43,858 bases of DNA, taken from Bradyrhizobium oropedii. GTDB taxonomy: Bacteria > Pseudomonadota > Alphaproteobacteria > Rhizobiales > Xanthobacteraceae. The DNA is taken from positions 1 through 43,858 of the forward strand of contig NZ_JACMYO010000061.1 of NCBI RefSeq assembly GCF_020889685.1, written 5' to 3'. The notes below the pieces were generated by a model. It was not told the DNA's origin and did no database searches. It was given only the letters and a program-made list of their open reading frames with translations. The stretch's first letter is position 1. The number at the start of each line of letters is the position of its first letter. This document shows positions 1 through 8,832 of the stretch, piece after piece. A program made the position numbers and the translations under genes.

Positions 1-1
1 T

Positions 2-412
2 TTCTTCTACTTCGACACAGCTCCCGACGCCGTGCCGGGCATTACCACGCCGCGCGTGAACCTCGGCGAGTTCGTGCCAGGCCAGCCGCAGAACTACGTC
101 ACGGCGGTTGGCTCGATGCACCACATCGCTTTCAACGTCGAGCCCGATGCCTTGCTGGAGTACAAGCGACGCCTGGAAGACGCCGGCATCTACGTCTCCA
201 AGGTGCTCGGCCACTACGACGAGGATCGCCGTACCGAGGATCGTCAGTCGGGCAACGCGGACGGCACCTGGCTGCGCTCGATCTATTTCCGCGATCCCGA
301 CGGCATCGGTCTCGAATTCGCCTGTTGGGATCGACCGCTGCGGGACGGCGACGTCAGCCACCAGCCCGCTTCATCCGGAAAGCCGAGCCGCGATCTGCAC
401 AAGACACGCTAA
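2..412 (+). CDS. VOC-family (glyoxalase/extradiol dioxygenase-like) protein, 3' part
   Basis: The reading frame is open from the left edge, so the true start lies outside the window; the GTG at position 32 is an internal codon. The visible 136 residues contain a short HHIAF segment followed by YFRDPDGIGLEF near the end. This pairing is typical of the second beta-alpha-beta-beta-beta module of vicinal-oxygen-chelate proteins, where the His and the late Glu bind a divalent metal. The family includes ring-cleaving dioxygenases, glyoxalases and related lyases, and the substrate cannot be read from this fragment. An outer-membrane protein gene follows 87 bases downstream on the same strand, so this may be the tail of a catabolic operon. 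The family is clear; the exact reaction is unknown. Confidence 0.8.
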   Translation, partial: FFYFDTAPDAVPGITTPRVNLGEFVPGQPQNYVTAVGSMHHIAFNVEPDALLEYKRRLEDAGIYVSKVLGHYDEDRRTEDRQSGNADGTWLRSIYFRDPDGIGLEFACWDRPLRDGDVSHQPASSGKPSRDLHKTR

Positions 413-499
413 CGTATTGAAGCGGCCGACGCGCGATGGGACAGCGCGCGTCGTGCCCGTGCAAAGAAGAACTGCCGTCGAACACAAAGGGGGAGGGGA

Positions 500-2140
500 A
501 TGCGAAAAGTTGAATCGCAGGAGAAGATCGTTGCCGGGTGTGTGAACGCATCGGCGTCGCCTATTCGTTACGGATCTCGTATCGGCCGGAGTGTGGCCTG
601 CCTCGCATCTGCGACGCTTCTCGTCGCTTGCAGTGCTCATGCATGGGCGAAGGATGCCGACGAGGCGCATACTGCAAATGCGACACATCACTCGAAAGCT
701 AAGCCGACTAAGGGAAATGCTCCGAAACTGAAGCTGCCACGTGAAGATCGGCCGGCCGAGCTAAAGGGAGCGCCCGCTTACGTCACGACACCGGCCATTC
801 CATATTTTGCGCCCGATGCGTCCGCTGCCGACATCAACAAGAGGCTCGGATATCACGGCTACATTACTCCGTTTCCGACCTTCGCGGATTCCGTTTTGGG
901 AAATGATCAGGGGTGGCGATCCGCGCTGGCCAACCAGGGCTTCGGCATCCTGATGTCGAATCGGGAGGTTATGTACTCGAACCTTCTCAACACGCCGAAG
1001 TCGGTGCCATCAACGTTTCCAGCCTGCGGCCCGAATGATGCCAGGCGAGGATCCATGTGTGCCGGGAATCAAATTTACACGGGCCAATCGCCGTTCTGGT
1101 TGAGCGAGTCGACCGCAACGTTAACCTACGACACAGGTCGCTGGGGCGTGCCAGATGGTTTGATCGCCGTCGCTGGCACTTGGAACGCGACGAACTATGA
1201 ACGAGGGCTGACCCCAAACACGTTTCGTATGTCGTTGTTGTCCTGGTATCAGACCGCGTTCGTCAGGAAGATGGAAATCGAACTCGGTTACCTGCGGCTT
1301 GCGTATGAATTCATGGGTACCACTGTCGGTGGGTCCTACGCCGCCGTGTTCGGTCCGACCGCGGCGCTTACGGGCATCATGGGGCTGGGCAACTCGCAGG
1401 AAGCCGCGCCGGCGGCGAGGTTCACGTGGCACTTTGATGATCATTTCTACAATCAGTTCGCCGTCCAGCGGAGCATGCCCGTCAACGATCAGTATCCGGT
1501 GTACATCAGCGAACAGCTGAACAATCCAACCGGTTTCGATTTCACGTCGCCGGTCCGGGGTACGCGGGCGGTTTTTGTAAACGAGTTCGGCTATCGTCAG
1601 GAAGCCGTGCCGGGGACGCTCCGGACGTGGCTGCGGGTCGGCGGGATGTACAACAATTCCGCGTTCAGAGACCTGAGCAAACCGGGGGCTACGACCGACG
1701 GTTACGGCCTCTACGCCCTTGGTGATTGGCAGCTCTGGCAGCAGGATCCGTCGTCGCCGGGCACGGCGTACCGTGGCATCTATGTCGGCGGCACCTATAC
1801 TTACGTGCCCGAGAAAGTATCGGCCTTCTCGCAATACTTCGAAGGGCGGGTGTACTGGATGGGACCGACCGCCGCACGCGCGAGAGACATGTTCTCGGTC
1901 GTCTATACCCATAACGATATCAGCAAATACTTCGCCAATCCCATCAATGCTGCGTCGTATGTGAGCGGCATATCGGCGGCCAACTGGGTCAATTCGGTGA
2001 CAGCAAGCTATACAGCGCGCCTGTCCGCCGGCACCTACCTGACCGCGGGTCTCTCATACGTTGATCGCCCGAGCATCGCCTATTTCCAGAAGGAGGGCAG
2101 CGCATTGCTGTTCCAGGGCGCGTTGCTGGTCTACTTCTGA
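500..2140 (+). CDS. outer-membrane beta-barrel protein, OprB-like porin
   Basis: The product has 546 residues. The ATG is preceded by a purine-rich GGGGGAGGGGA ribosome site. The first 50 residues are a long export signal with a hydrophobic core (SVACLASATLLVACSAHAWA) and probable cleavage after AWA. The LVAC within it resembles a lipobox, but the rest of the protein is a barrel, so signal peptidase I is likelier. A Lys-rich linker follows, then a long body of alternating aromatic and glycine residues with many WY and GTYTY segments. The last residue is Phe after LLVY, the usual outer-membrane assembly signature. The pattern resembles carbohydrate-selective OprB-type porins. Its place beside a VOC dioxygenase and a DoxX gene suggests uptake of a degradable compound, but the solute is unknown. 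Confidence 0.65.
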   Translation: MRKVESQEKIVAGCVNASASPIRYGSRIGRSVACLASATLLVACSAHAWAKDADEAHTANATHHSKAKPTKGNAPKLKLPREDRPAELKGAPAYVTTPAIPYFAPDASAADINKRLGYHGYITPFPTFADSVLGNDQGWRSALANQGFGILMSNREVMYSNLLNTPKSVPSTFPACGPNDARRGSMCAGNQIYTGQSPFWLSESTATLTYDTGRWGVPDGLIAVAGTWNATNYERGLTPNTFRMSLLSWYQTAFVRKMEIELGYLRLAYEFMGTTVGGSYAAVFGPTAALTGIMGLGNSQEAAPAARFTWHFDDHFYNQFAVQRSMPVNDQYPVYISEQLNNPTGFDFTSPVRGTRAVFVNEFGYRQEAVPGTLRTWLRVGGMYNNSAFRDLSKPGATTDGYGLYALGDWQLWQQDPSSPGTAYRGIYVGGTYTYVPEKVSAFSQYFEGRVYWMGPTAARARDMFSVVYTHNDISKYFANPINAASYVSGISAANWVNSVTASYTARLSAGTYLTAGLSYVDRPSIAYFQKEGSALLFQGALLVYF

Positions 2141-2285
2141 GTAGCGATCACGACGGCCCAACAACGTCGTCCGCGCGTGCATGGCGCAGGCTGCGTAGCG
2201 CGCATCACCAATGGTGACGCGAACATCTCGCTCCACTCCGTCGGCAAGCGTCTCGCGCGCTTGCCCTGTCCTGGAAGGTTTTCAA

Positions 2286-2681
2286 ATGAACAGCATCCTG
2301 TTGCTGATTGGTCGCATTCTCATGTCGGTCCTCTTCTTGATCTCGGGAATCAAGAAATTCGGCATGGCCGCTCAGATGGCGGGAATGGTGGCGCAGATCG
2401 GCCTGCCCGCGCCACTGCTCATGGTCTATTTGATGGGGGCGTGCGAGCTGGTGGCTGTCGCCGCATTGATCATCGGCTTTCAGACGAGGATCGTTGGCAT
2501 TCTGCTCGCTGTCTGGTGCGTCGCGACCGGCTTTGTCGTTCATGCCGGAGATCCAGTTCAACTGATGAAGAATATCGGACTCGCCGGCGGCTTCTTGATC
2601 CTCGCCGCGACGACGCCGGGTACGATCGCCTATTACGGAAATTGGCCGGAGCGTCGAACCGGTGCGGTGCCGCAGGCCTAA
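2286..2681 (+). CDS. DoxX family membrane protein
   Basis: This 131-residue protein starts at an ATG with GGAAGG eight bases upstream. It has four hydrophobic segments, begins MNSILLLIGRILMSVLFLISG and contains the GFQTR and MKNIGLAGGF motifs shared by the DoxX/YqjF family. DoxX proteins are small inner-membrane subunits linked to quinone or thiosulfate redox enzymes and to oxidative stress; their precise role is often unknown. It is closely similar along its whole length to the protein encoded at 6119-6514 on the other strand, so the two are paralogues. It follows the porin gene by 145 bases and may be cotranscribed with it. Confidence 0.85.
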   Translation: MNSILLLIGRILMSVLFLISGIKKFGMAAQMAGMVAQIGLPAPLLMVYLMGACELVAVAALIIGFQTRIVGILLAVWCVATGFVVHAGDPVQLMKNIGLAGGFLILAATTPGTIAYYGNWPERRTGAVPQA

Positions 2682-3121
2682 CGCAGGGGCGCCAATGTGT
2701 TCTTTATAGGGATCGATGGATTTTGCTTGTCCGCTTAGTCATCGGTTCGGCTATGAGGGTTATTTGCGAGATTGACTCACGAGCACTTCGCGATTTTGCG
2801 AGACAGATTGGGCACACGAACCAACGCTCAGTCACGTTGAGGAAGCTTGAACCTTTCACGAATGGTACCAGCTCCGGTCCCGACGACCGCGCCGCACGCG
2901 TCACTGCTTCGATGTCGGCTCGACCTGCGACGGTTGCCGGTCCCGGAATTGCCCCGACGTCGCGCCGGTAAGCCATTTGTGAGAGACAAATTCGATACCT
3001 GACTAGGTGAGGCGTCACGACTAGGTGAGGCGTCACGGCCGCTCGGACTGGTTTCGATCATATCCGGTCCCAAGGGCTTTCGAACCCCGTCAGCTCGCTC
3101 GTGCTGCCGCGCCTGTTGCTG
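2682..3121. other. 440-base stretch without a convincing gene
   Basis: No reading frame here has a recognisable protein family or a good ribosome site. The only structure seen is an 18-base tandem duplication at 3002-3037. The stretch lies between the end of a plus-strand DoxX gene and the end of a minus-strand exporter gene, so it is a convergent intergenic region. Confidence 0.6.
3002..3037. repeat. perfect 18-bp tandem repeat, two copies
   Basis: The unit ACTAGGTGAGGCGTCACG occurs twice head to tail with no mismatch or spacer. It lies in a non-coding gap between convergent genes. Such a short exact duplication usually comes from replication slippage and could vary in copy number between strains; no function can be assigned. 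Confidence 0.9.
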
Positions 3122-4321
3122 TCATTCCGCGGGCGCGATGACTTTCTTACCCTCTCCGGTGAACTTCACCAGCACGAGCGCGCCGATCGCGCTTAGGGCG
3201 ATGATCGCAACCATCGGCAGCGGCGTTCCGTCGAACAGAAGCCCAACCAGGAGCATTGCCAGCGTGCCGATCACGCCCTGAACGGCGCCGGCGAATGCTG
3301 ATGCCGCGCCGGCGATCGGTCCGTGGCGATCGAGCGCCAGCACCATGCTGACCGGCATGATTAATCCGATCAGGATGAAGGTCACGAACAACAACGCCAT
3401 CAGCATTGCCAGGCTGTCGATACCAGCAACGAGCGCAACGAGTAGGATCGTCGCGACCGCGGCATAGCCGATCACGGAACCCATGAGCACATTGCCGAGG
3501 CCGTAGCGCTGGCCGAGCGGAGCCGCGAATTGCGCGGCGCCGCTCAGGGCAATGCCGTTGATGGCAAAGGCGATGCTATACTGCATCGGCGTCAGGCCGA
3601 AGTGATTGATATAGACGAAGGATGATCCGGCAAGAAAGATCAGGATGCAGCTTGAGGCAAGCGCGCCGACCAGCGTAATGGTCAGGAAATGACCGTCGCG
3701 CAGCAGCTGCCGATAGCTGGACAGCACGGTGCGCAGGTTGCCGGCAATCCGTTCGGTTGACGGAAGCGTCTCCGACTGCGCGACGGCGATCAGAAACAGG
3801 CACAGCGCAGAGACGATAGCGAAGACGATGAACAGGATGCGCCAGCCGAATTGGGTGAGCAGGATGCTCCCGAGCAGCGGTGCGATGATCGGCGAGAGAT
3901 TGAGCACCAGCATCATCAGCGACATCAGCCGCGTTGCTTCAATCCCGGTATGAAGATCTCGGACGATGGCACGCGGAATGACCATCATTGAAGCTGCGCC
4001 GATACCCTGCAGCAGGCGACATGCGATCAGCCATGTGCTCGATGGCGCGAAGTAACAGCCGATCGACGACAGCCCGTACAGGGCGAGTCCGAAATAGAGC
4101 GGCGGCTTGCGCCCGACGACATCGGAAATCGGTCCGTAGACGACCTGCATGACCGTCAGGCCGAGCAGAAAGGCCGTCAAGGTCGCCTGCACGGCGACGG
4201 TGCTGGTGTTGAGTTGTTCGGCAATCGTCGGAAACGCCGGAAGATACGTATCGATCGCGAGCGGACCCGTGGCCTGAAGCAGACCGAGCACCAGCGCGTT
4301 GCGGAGAAATCCTTGGGACAT
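3122..4321 (-). CDS. Bcr/CflA-type MFS drug exporter
   Basis: This 399-residue protein has about twelve hydrophobic segments and the MFS signatures in the expected places. These are AIDTYLPAFP in helix 1 (the drug:H+ antiporter DHA1 pattern with conserved Asp), GPISDVVGRKPP between helices 2 and 3, and RLLQGIGAASMMVIPRAIVRD in helices 4-5. These fit the Bcr/CflA subfamily, which exports antibiotics and other small hydrophobic compounds in exchange for protons. It lies 83 bases downstream of the pirin gene on the same strand and is probably the last gene of the run starting at 6985. The ribosome site before its ATG is weak. The substrate is unknown. Confidence 0.88.
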   Translation of the reverse strand: MSQGFLRNALVLGLLQATGPLAIDTYLPAFPTIAEQLNTSTVAVQATLTAFLLGLTVMQVVYGPISDVVGRKPPLYFGLALYGLSSIGCYFAPSSTWLIACRLLQGIGAASMMVIPRAIVRDLHTGIEATRLMSLMMLVLNLSPIIAPLLGSILLTQFGWRILFIVFAIVSALCLFLIAVAQSETLPSTERIAGNLRTVLSSYRQLLRDGHFLTITLVGALASSCILIFLAGSSFVYINHFGLTPMQYSIAFAINGIALSGAAQFAAPLGQRYGLGNVLMGSVIGYAAVATILLVALVAGIDSLAMLMALLFVTFILIGLIMPVSMVLALDRHGPIAGAASAFAGAVQGVIGTLAMLLVGLLFDGTPLPMVAIIALSAIGALVLVKFTGEGKKVIAPAE

Positions 4322-4404
4322 TGCGGAATCCAGTCGCGGCCATCGCAGCGAGCCGATGTGAATGATGAGGTTTGATTATTGGCCGCGGCGCGGAGCGGAC
4401 TGGC

Positions 4405-5260
4405 TCACAGCCTGCCTTCACGCTTCAGCGCTTCGCCCATCTCGTGATAGGTGCGTTCGCCGATCTCGAGCGCCTCGGTGCTGCTATGAACCGAGTAGTA
4501 GCCGAGTACGAGCTCGTGGGGATGCTTTACAGCCGACCCGAGGACAAGCCTGACATGATCCTGCGCATGGAAAACGATGGGCATCTCACCCTGCTCGAAG
4601 ACGGCCAGTTCGCCGGCGCCCACCCTCTCGGGCACGTCCAGCTGTCCGGAGTGCACTGCGATCCAGGCCACGTCGTGGCCTCGCGGCGGAACGAACTCCC
4701 AGACTTCGCCGGCCTCCAGCACGACGTCCAGATAGGTGATCGGTGCGGGCGCGGGAATCGGGCTCGTCGTGCCGTTCCATTCGCCGAGGATCACGCGCAC
4801 TGGGCCACGGCGCGGGAAATTCTCGGGGCCCAGATAGCGGCTCGTCGCCGGTGCAGTTTCCAGCGCCGGCGGCAGCGCCACCCAGAGCTGATAGACCTTC
4901 GCCGGTCCCATCGGCGCGCCGGCATGCCATGCACCACCACCCGCCTGGAACCATTCGACCGCTCCTTCGGAGAGCACGCCCTTCGCTCCCGTGCTGTCCG
5001 CGTAGGAGACCGAGCCTTCAAGCATCAGGGTCAGCGTGGCGATGCCGGAATGCGGATGCCAGCCGAGCTTGGAATTGCCAGATGGCGCGGCGTCAATGCT
5101 CGCTTCGTCCAGGAAGACGAAGGGCTTGATCAATTGGCCGAGATCGCCGGGGCTGACCAGCCGTGTGATCGGGCCGTGCTTGCGTCCCCTAGTGCGATGG
5201 GCGATCCCGCGCGCGGGACGCGATGTCGGCTTGCGAGCGGCGGAAGATGGTACGGTGCAT
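4405..5260 (-). pseudogene. pirin family protein, frameshifted near the N-terminus
   Basis: Pirins are cupin-fold iron proteins; bacterial members can act as quercetin dioxygenases or regulators. The ATG at 5260 opens a typical pirin N-terminus (MHRTIFRRSQADIASRARDR) but meets TAG after 23 codons, at about 5189-5191. The family sequence then resumes in another frame as RGRKHGPITRLVSPGDLGQL and runs on without a break to 4405. It includes the metal-site HPHSG and the second cupin segment AGGGAWHAG, where His is kept but the usual following Glu is absent. A one- or two-base indel near 5188-5196 explains this. A short product could start at the TTG at 5133 but would lack the conserved N-terminal strand. 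Neighbouring genes are intact, which favours a real mutation over poor sequence. Confidence 0.8.
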
Positions 5261-5446
5261 CAATGATCTCTCCTGTTTTGTCGCGCCTGCGATTCAATTT
5301 GGCGTCGGCGCTTCCTGATTTCCGACCCGCTCCGTTCCCGATCCTGCTCTTGGTGACGGGAAGGGAGCGGGATATCGCGCGCCGTCATCCAATGACGTGA
5401 AGGCGAAAGCGCTTCGGCTTGTCGTGCTTGCAAACGCCGGTGCAGC

Positions 5447-6058
5447 TCAGGCGGCGTTGGATGCGGATCGGCTGGCGTCGACCTCGCGCGCGACCTTCAG
5501 GACGCGGCTCCACCAGGCGATGTCGTCGAGCAATCCGGTGGCCGCCTGATCGAGATGCGGGTAGTCGTCGAAGGTCTTGCCCTGTTGCCAGATGCCGAGG
5601 AACTCGACGAGACCGATATGCACGGCGTTACGCACGGGCGCCATTTGCAGCTCGATCGCAACCAGCCGAAGCTGCTCGATGGCACGCGCGGCACCGACGC
5701 CGCCATAACCGACAAAGCCGATCGGCTTGCGGGCGAACTCCTTGTAGGCGTAGTCGAGCGCATTCTTCAGGACCGCGCTGTAGCCATGGTTATACTCCGC
5801 GGCAGTCACAATCAGACCGTCGAGCGTCGCGAGCTTGGCGGCCCAACGCTGCGCGATCGGGTCTTTCGGCGGCGCCCAGGCCGGCGACATCGCCTCGTTG
5901 AAGAAGGGCAGCGGATAGTGCCGCAGGTCGATCATCTCCACGGTGATATCCTTGCGCTTGCTGGCAATGCCGTGGATCCAGTTCACCGGGCGATCGGCGA
6001 AACGGCCCTCGCGGGTCGAGCCGACCAGGATGCCGATGTGCGGGGGTTTGGTGGTCAT
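5447..6058 (-). CDS. NADPH-dependent FMN reductase (flavodoxin-like quinone reductase)
   Basis: The 203-residue product starts with the FMN phosphate loop pattern GILVGSTREGR at residues 9-19. It has the AAEYNHGYSAVLKNALDY segment near 86-103 that stacks on the flavin, followed by KPIGFVGYGG. These are hallmarks of the NADPH-dependent FMN/quinone/azo reductase family, which makes two-electron reductions of quinones, chromate or azo compounds in the cytoplasm. The ATG has AAAGGA seven bases upstream. It lies between DoxX and pirin genes in a minus-strand run opposite a LysR regulator, a setting common for quinone or electrophile detoxification. The physiological substrate is not visible. Confidence 0.88.
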   Translation of the reverse strand: MTTKPPHIGILVGSTREGRFADRPVNWIHGIASKRKDITVEMIDLRHYPLPFFNEAMSPAWAPPKDPIAQRWAAKLATLDGLIVTAAEYNHGYSAVLKNALDYAYKEFARKPIGFVGYGGVGAARAIEQLRLVAIELQMAPVRNAVHIGLVEFLGIWQQGKTFDDYPHLDQAATGLLDDIAWWSRVLKVAREVDASRSASNAA

Positions 6059-6118
6059 GATGCGTCCTTTGCAGTTGGAAGAGATTGCGGTCGACGAGAA
6101 GATGTCGGGGGAGTTGGA

Positions 6119-6514
6119 TCAGGCCTGCAGCGTTTTGGCGGGCTTGGGTTCCGGCCAATTACCGTAGAAGGCGTAAGCACGCGGCGCCGTCGCGGCGAGG
6201 GTCAGGAAGCCGCCTGCAAGTCCGATGTTCTTCATCAACTCGATGGCATCGCCGGCATGGGCGGCAAGACCGGTCGCGATGCACCAGACGGCAAGCAAGA
6301 TGCCGATGATCCGGGTCTGAAAGCCGATGATGACCGCCACGCCGCCGATCACCTCGCAGATCGCCATCAGGTAGACCATCAACTCGGGGGCAGGCACGCC
6401 CATCTTCCCGAGCATTCCGGCCATCTGGGAGGCCATCGCGAACTTGCCGAATCCGGCGATAATGAAGAGCACCGACAGCAGGATACGGCCGAGCAGCAAG
6501 AGGACGTTGTTCAT
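6119..6514 (-). CDS. DoxX family membrane protein
   Basis: A 131-residue protein with four hydrophobic segments, clearly paralogous to the one at 2286-2681. The two share the start pattern MN-LLL-GRIL-SVLF, the central GFQTRI-GILLAVWC and the late MKNIGLAGGF. DoxX proteins are inner-membrane redox-associated subunits of uncertain mechanism. AAAGGA lies a few bases upstream of the ATG. The FMN reductase gene follows 60 bases downstream and a second, more distant DoxX-type gene precedes it, so all are probably cotranscribed. Confidence 0.87.
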   Translation of the reverse strand: MNNVLLLLGRILLSVLFIIAGFGKFAMASQMAGMLGKMGVPAPELMVYLMAICEVIGGVAVIIGFQTRIIGILLAVWCIATGLAAHAGDAIELMKNIGLAGGFLTLAATAPRAYAFYGNWPEPKPAKTLQA

Positions 6515-6601
6515 TGGAGGAATCCTTTGGGGTGAGAGCGAATTGAATACTTGCGGGTTCTGAAGAGGTCGCCGGAGGCGCAGCCGATGCCGCGCTTGGC
6601 G

Positions 6602-6985
6602 TTAGACGTCGGTGAGTTGATCGCGATGCACGAACGCGATCGCACCGGTGAGGACCAGCAGCACCGCTGCTGGGACGGGCGACAGCGAGGTCAGCAGGGT
6701 GAGATGCAGGACGACAGCGCAATACATCGTCGCTGCAAGCAGGGCGGCGCCCGTGAAAGCGCTCGCTGGCAGCAGCAGCAGGACGGCGCCGCCGACCTCG
6801 ATGAGACCGGTGAAGATGCGAAACCACTGGCCGAAGCCGATGGCCTCGAACAGGTCGATCATCTGTTGGGTGCCGGCGACCTTGAGCACGCCGGCAGACA
6901 GGAAAGCCGTGGCGACGAGCGCCTTGACCCCCCAGAAGCCCATTGGCCGCCAGCTTGGGGTGGTGTGAATCTGGATCTCGGACAT
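6602..6985 (-). CDS. DoxX-like integral membrane protein
   Basis: This 127-residue protein has four predicted membrane segments, with a short soluble N-terminus (MSEIQIHTTPSW) and the DoxX-like patterns LSAGVLKVAG and FTGLIEVGGAVLLLLPA. It is only distantly related to the DoxX protein encoded next to it. GGAG sits about seven bases before the ATG. It is the first gene of the minus-strand run and lies 131 bases from the divergent LysR gene, which probably controls it. Function beyond the family is unknown. Confidence 0.82.
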   Translation of the reverse strand: MSEIQIHTTPSWRPMGFWGVKALVATAFLSAGVLKVAGTQQMIDLFEAIGFGQWFRIFTGLIEVGGAVLLLLPASAFTGAALLAATMYCAVVLHLTLLTSLSPVPAAVLLVLTGAIAFVHRDQLTDV

Positions 6986-7061
6986 GTGTCATCTCCGGCT
7001 GTTGCTGGCGGACGGCGATGCCGCGCCTCGTTGCATCGGAAAATGACCGGTCAGGGATTGG

Positions 7062-7090
7062 TTGACAATTAGGCCAGATCGAGAATTACT
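7062..7090 (+). promoter_or_regulatory. possible sigma-70-type promoter for the LysR gene
   Basis: TTGACA at 7062-7067 matches the -35 consensus exactly. ATTACT at 7085-7090, 17 bases further, is a poor -10. The element lies in the divergent gap just before the GTG start of the LysR gene. It is a prediction from pattern only. Confidence 0.35.
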
Positions 7091-7115
7091 CATCCAAAAA
7101 TGGAAGGAATGAGTA
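7087..7115. promoter_or_regulatory. inverted repeat spanning the LysR ribosome site
   Basis: TACTCAT (7087-7093) and ATGAGTA (7109-7115) are perfect 7-base complements separated by 15 bases. That spacer contains the GGAAGG ribosome site of the GTG start at 7117. As DNA it could be an autoregulatory site; as RNA a hairpin could mask the ribosome site. Both roles are inference. Confidence 0.5.
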
Positions 7116-7116
7116 G

Positions 7117-8022
7117 GTGTTTGACCTTAATGACATCGGATTGTTCGTGCAGGTTGCGCGCTACGGGAGTTTCTCCGAGGCCGGACGCCGCCTCGGCATC
7201 CCGCCCAACACCGTGAGCCGCCGCATTCAGGAATTGGAGCAACAGCTCGGCGCGCGGTTGATGCAGCGGACGACGCGCAGACTTGTACTCACCGACGCCG
7301 GCCAGGAATTTCACGAGCGCTGCGCGGCAGCGGTCGAGGGCCTGCGCCAGGCCGGCGAGGATCTGGTTGCCGGCGGCCGTATGCCGAGAGGCCTCGTGCG
7401 TGTCGCGGTCGCCGCGGACTTCTTCGATTTCTATCAGATGGAATGGGTCGCCGAATTCCTGGCGGAGCATCCGCTGGTGCGGCTCGAATTCGTGCTGAGC
7501 GACGCCACGGTCGACCTGATCGCCGAGGGGATCGACGTGGCGTTTCGCGGCAGTGAAACGCACAACCCCAACTACGTTGCGCGCCGTGTGCACAGCCAGT
7601 CGATGGGCCTGGTCGCCAGCCCGGCCTACCTCGCCGCGCGTGGCACGCCCGCTACGCTGCAAGACCTGGCACACCATGACTGCGTGACGTTTCCGCGCGC
7701 ACGGGGACAAACAGTCTGGCGCCTTCAAGGCCCCGACGGTGTCGAACAGGAAGTATCCGTGACGGGGCGCATCACGGCCAGCACCGCGCAGGCGCTGCGC
7801 AAGGCGACGGTGGCGGGGCTCGGCATCGCCCTGCTCCCGTTTACCGCGCTGGCTGATATTGCCGCGGGCCGGCTCGCTCCCGTGCTGCCGAACTATCGGC
7901 GCAGCAATATAGCGCTGACCGTCGTCTATCCGGACCGCCGTCATCTGCCGCTTGCCGTGACGGCCTTTGTCGAGGCGACGGTCGATAAGATGCGCACGGA
8001 GTTGTTCGGAACTGCCTCCTGA
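7117..8022 (+). CDS. LysR family transcriptional regulator
   Basis: This 301-residue protein starts at GTG (7117) with GGAAGG ten bases upstream. Residues 1-60 form the LysR winged helix-turn-helix (LFVQVARYGSFSEAGRRLGI then PNTVSRRIQELEQQLGARL). The rest is the periplasmic-binding-like effector domain with VRVAVAADFFDF and VDVAFR patterns. LysR regulators usually bind a small effector and act on the divergent gene. Here that is the DoxX-like/DoxX/FMN reductase/pirin/exporter run, so a quinone or aromatic effector is plausible but unproven. The inverted repeat over its start hints at autoregulation. Confidence 0.92.
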   Translation: MFDLNDIGLFVQVARYGSFSEAGRRLGIPPNTVSRRIQELEQQLGARLMQRTTRRLVLTDAGQEFHERCAAAVEGLRQAGEDLVAGGRMPRGLVRVAVAADFFDFYQMEWVAEFLAEHPLVRLEFVLSDATVDLIAEGIDVAFRGSETHNPNYVARRVHSQSMGLVASPAYLAARGTPATLQDLAHHDCVTFPRARGQTVWRLQGPDGVEQEVSVTGRITASTAQALRKATVAGLGIALLPFTALADIAAGRLAPVLPNYRRSNIALTVVYPDRRHLPLAVTAFVEATVDKMRTELFGTAS

Positions 8023-8293
8023 TCAGCATGAGCTATGAAGCAAGCGGAAGTGTGCTTTTCATATGTTGGTGCGAGCGGCAGCGGGACGCGAAGCGTGCCG
8101 TTACCTGAGCAGTTCCGGATACGAAAACGGGCGGCCTCACCGGCCTTGATCCACGCGGCGCGCTGTGAAACTCACCGACTGCTGGCTACGCGCGAGATAC
8201 GGATGTGAACTCGGCGAGCCGAATTTCGCTTACCATTTCGCGCACCAGCACGTATTTCGTCTAGACGGCAGATGTCTCTAAGGTATTGTTTTG

Positions 8294-8832
8294 ATGGGGC
8301 GTCCGCGAGACGCGCATCTGAAATACTTTAGCTACCCTCTGCCGCGCATCATTCAGGCTTTGCGCACGTCAACCTATCCGCACTTGGCGCCGATCGCGAA
8401 CGCTTGGCACGAGCGTATGGGTAAGGCAGTCCGTTTTCCGCGCGATCATGCAACGTTCCGGAAGCGTTGCCATGACGCCGGTCAGCTGCGACCGACCCCG
8501 TTGCTGCTCAAATACGCGTCAGAGGATTACTGCTGCCTCCACCGTGACCTCTACGGCGAGCACGTTTTCCCGATACAAATTGCGATCCTCCTCAACGAGC
8601 CGGAAAGGACTTCGAAGGAGGCGAGTTTGTCATGACCGAGCAGCGTCCGCGCATGCAGACCCGAGCCATGGTGCTGCCACTCAAGAAGGGAGATGCTGCC
8701 GTGTTCGCGGTGAATGCGCGCCCCGTGCGTGGCGTCCGCGGCGACTACCAGGTGAAATTGAACCATGGTGTCAGCAAGCTCTATCAAGGTAGGCGGCACA
8801 CGGTCGGCGTGATCTTCCATGACGCGACCTGA
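8294..8832 (+). pseudogene. 2OG-Fe(II) oxygenase (PF09859-like), broken
   Basis: Two overlapping frames together give the C-terminal two thirds of a 2OG-Fe(II) oxygenase. The first frame carries LKYFSYPLPRII, RCHDAGQLRPTPLL and CLHRDLYGEHVFP, the last holding the iron-binding His-x-Asp. Near 8600-8605 it loses frame after NEPE. The expected continuation (DFEGGEFVMTEQRPRM through NHGVSKL and RRHTVGVIFHDA) is in the next frame. One missing G in the CCGGAAAGG run would restore it. Before about 8294 the expected N-terminal third is not recognisable in any frame. Both defects make an active enzyme unlikely. Confidence 0.8.

Noticed and set aside
1121..1912. 263-codon minus-strand open frame
   Set aside because: It lies opposite the porin gene and shows no known motif.
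2177..2971. 264-codon plus-strand frame over the DoxX gene and the gap after it
   Set aside because: It is out of frame with a clear DoxX protein and has no recognisable domain.
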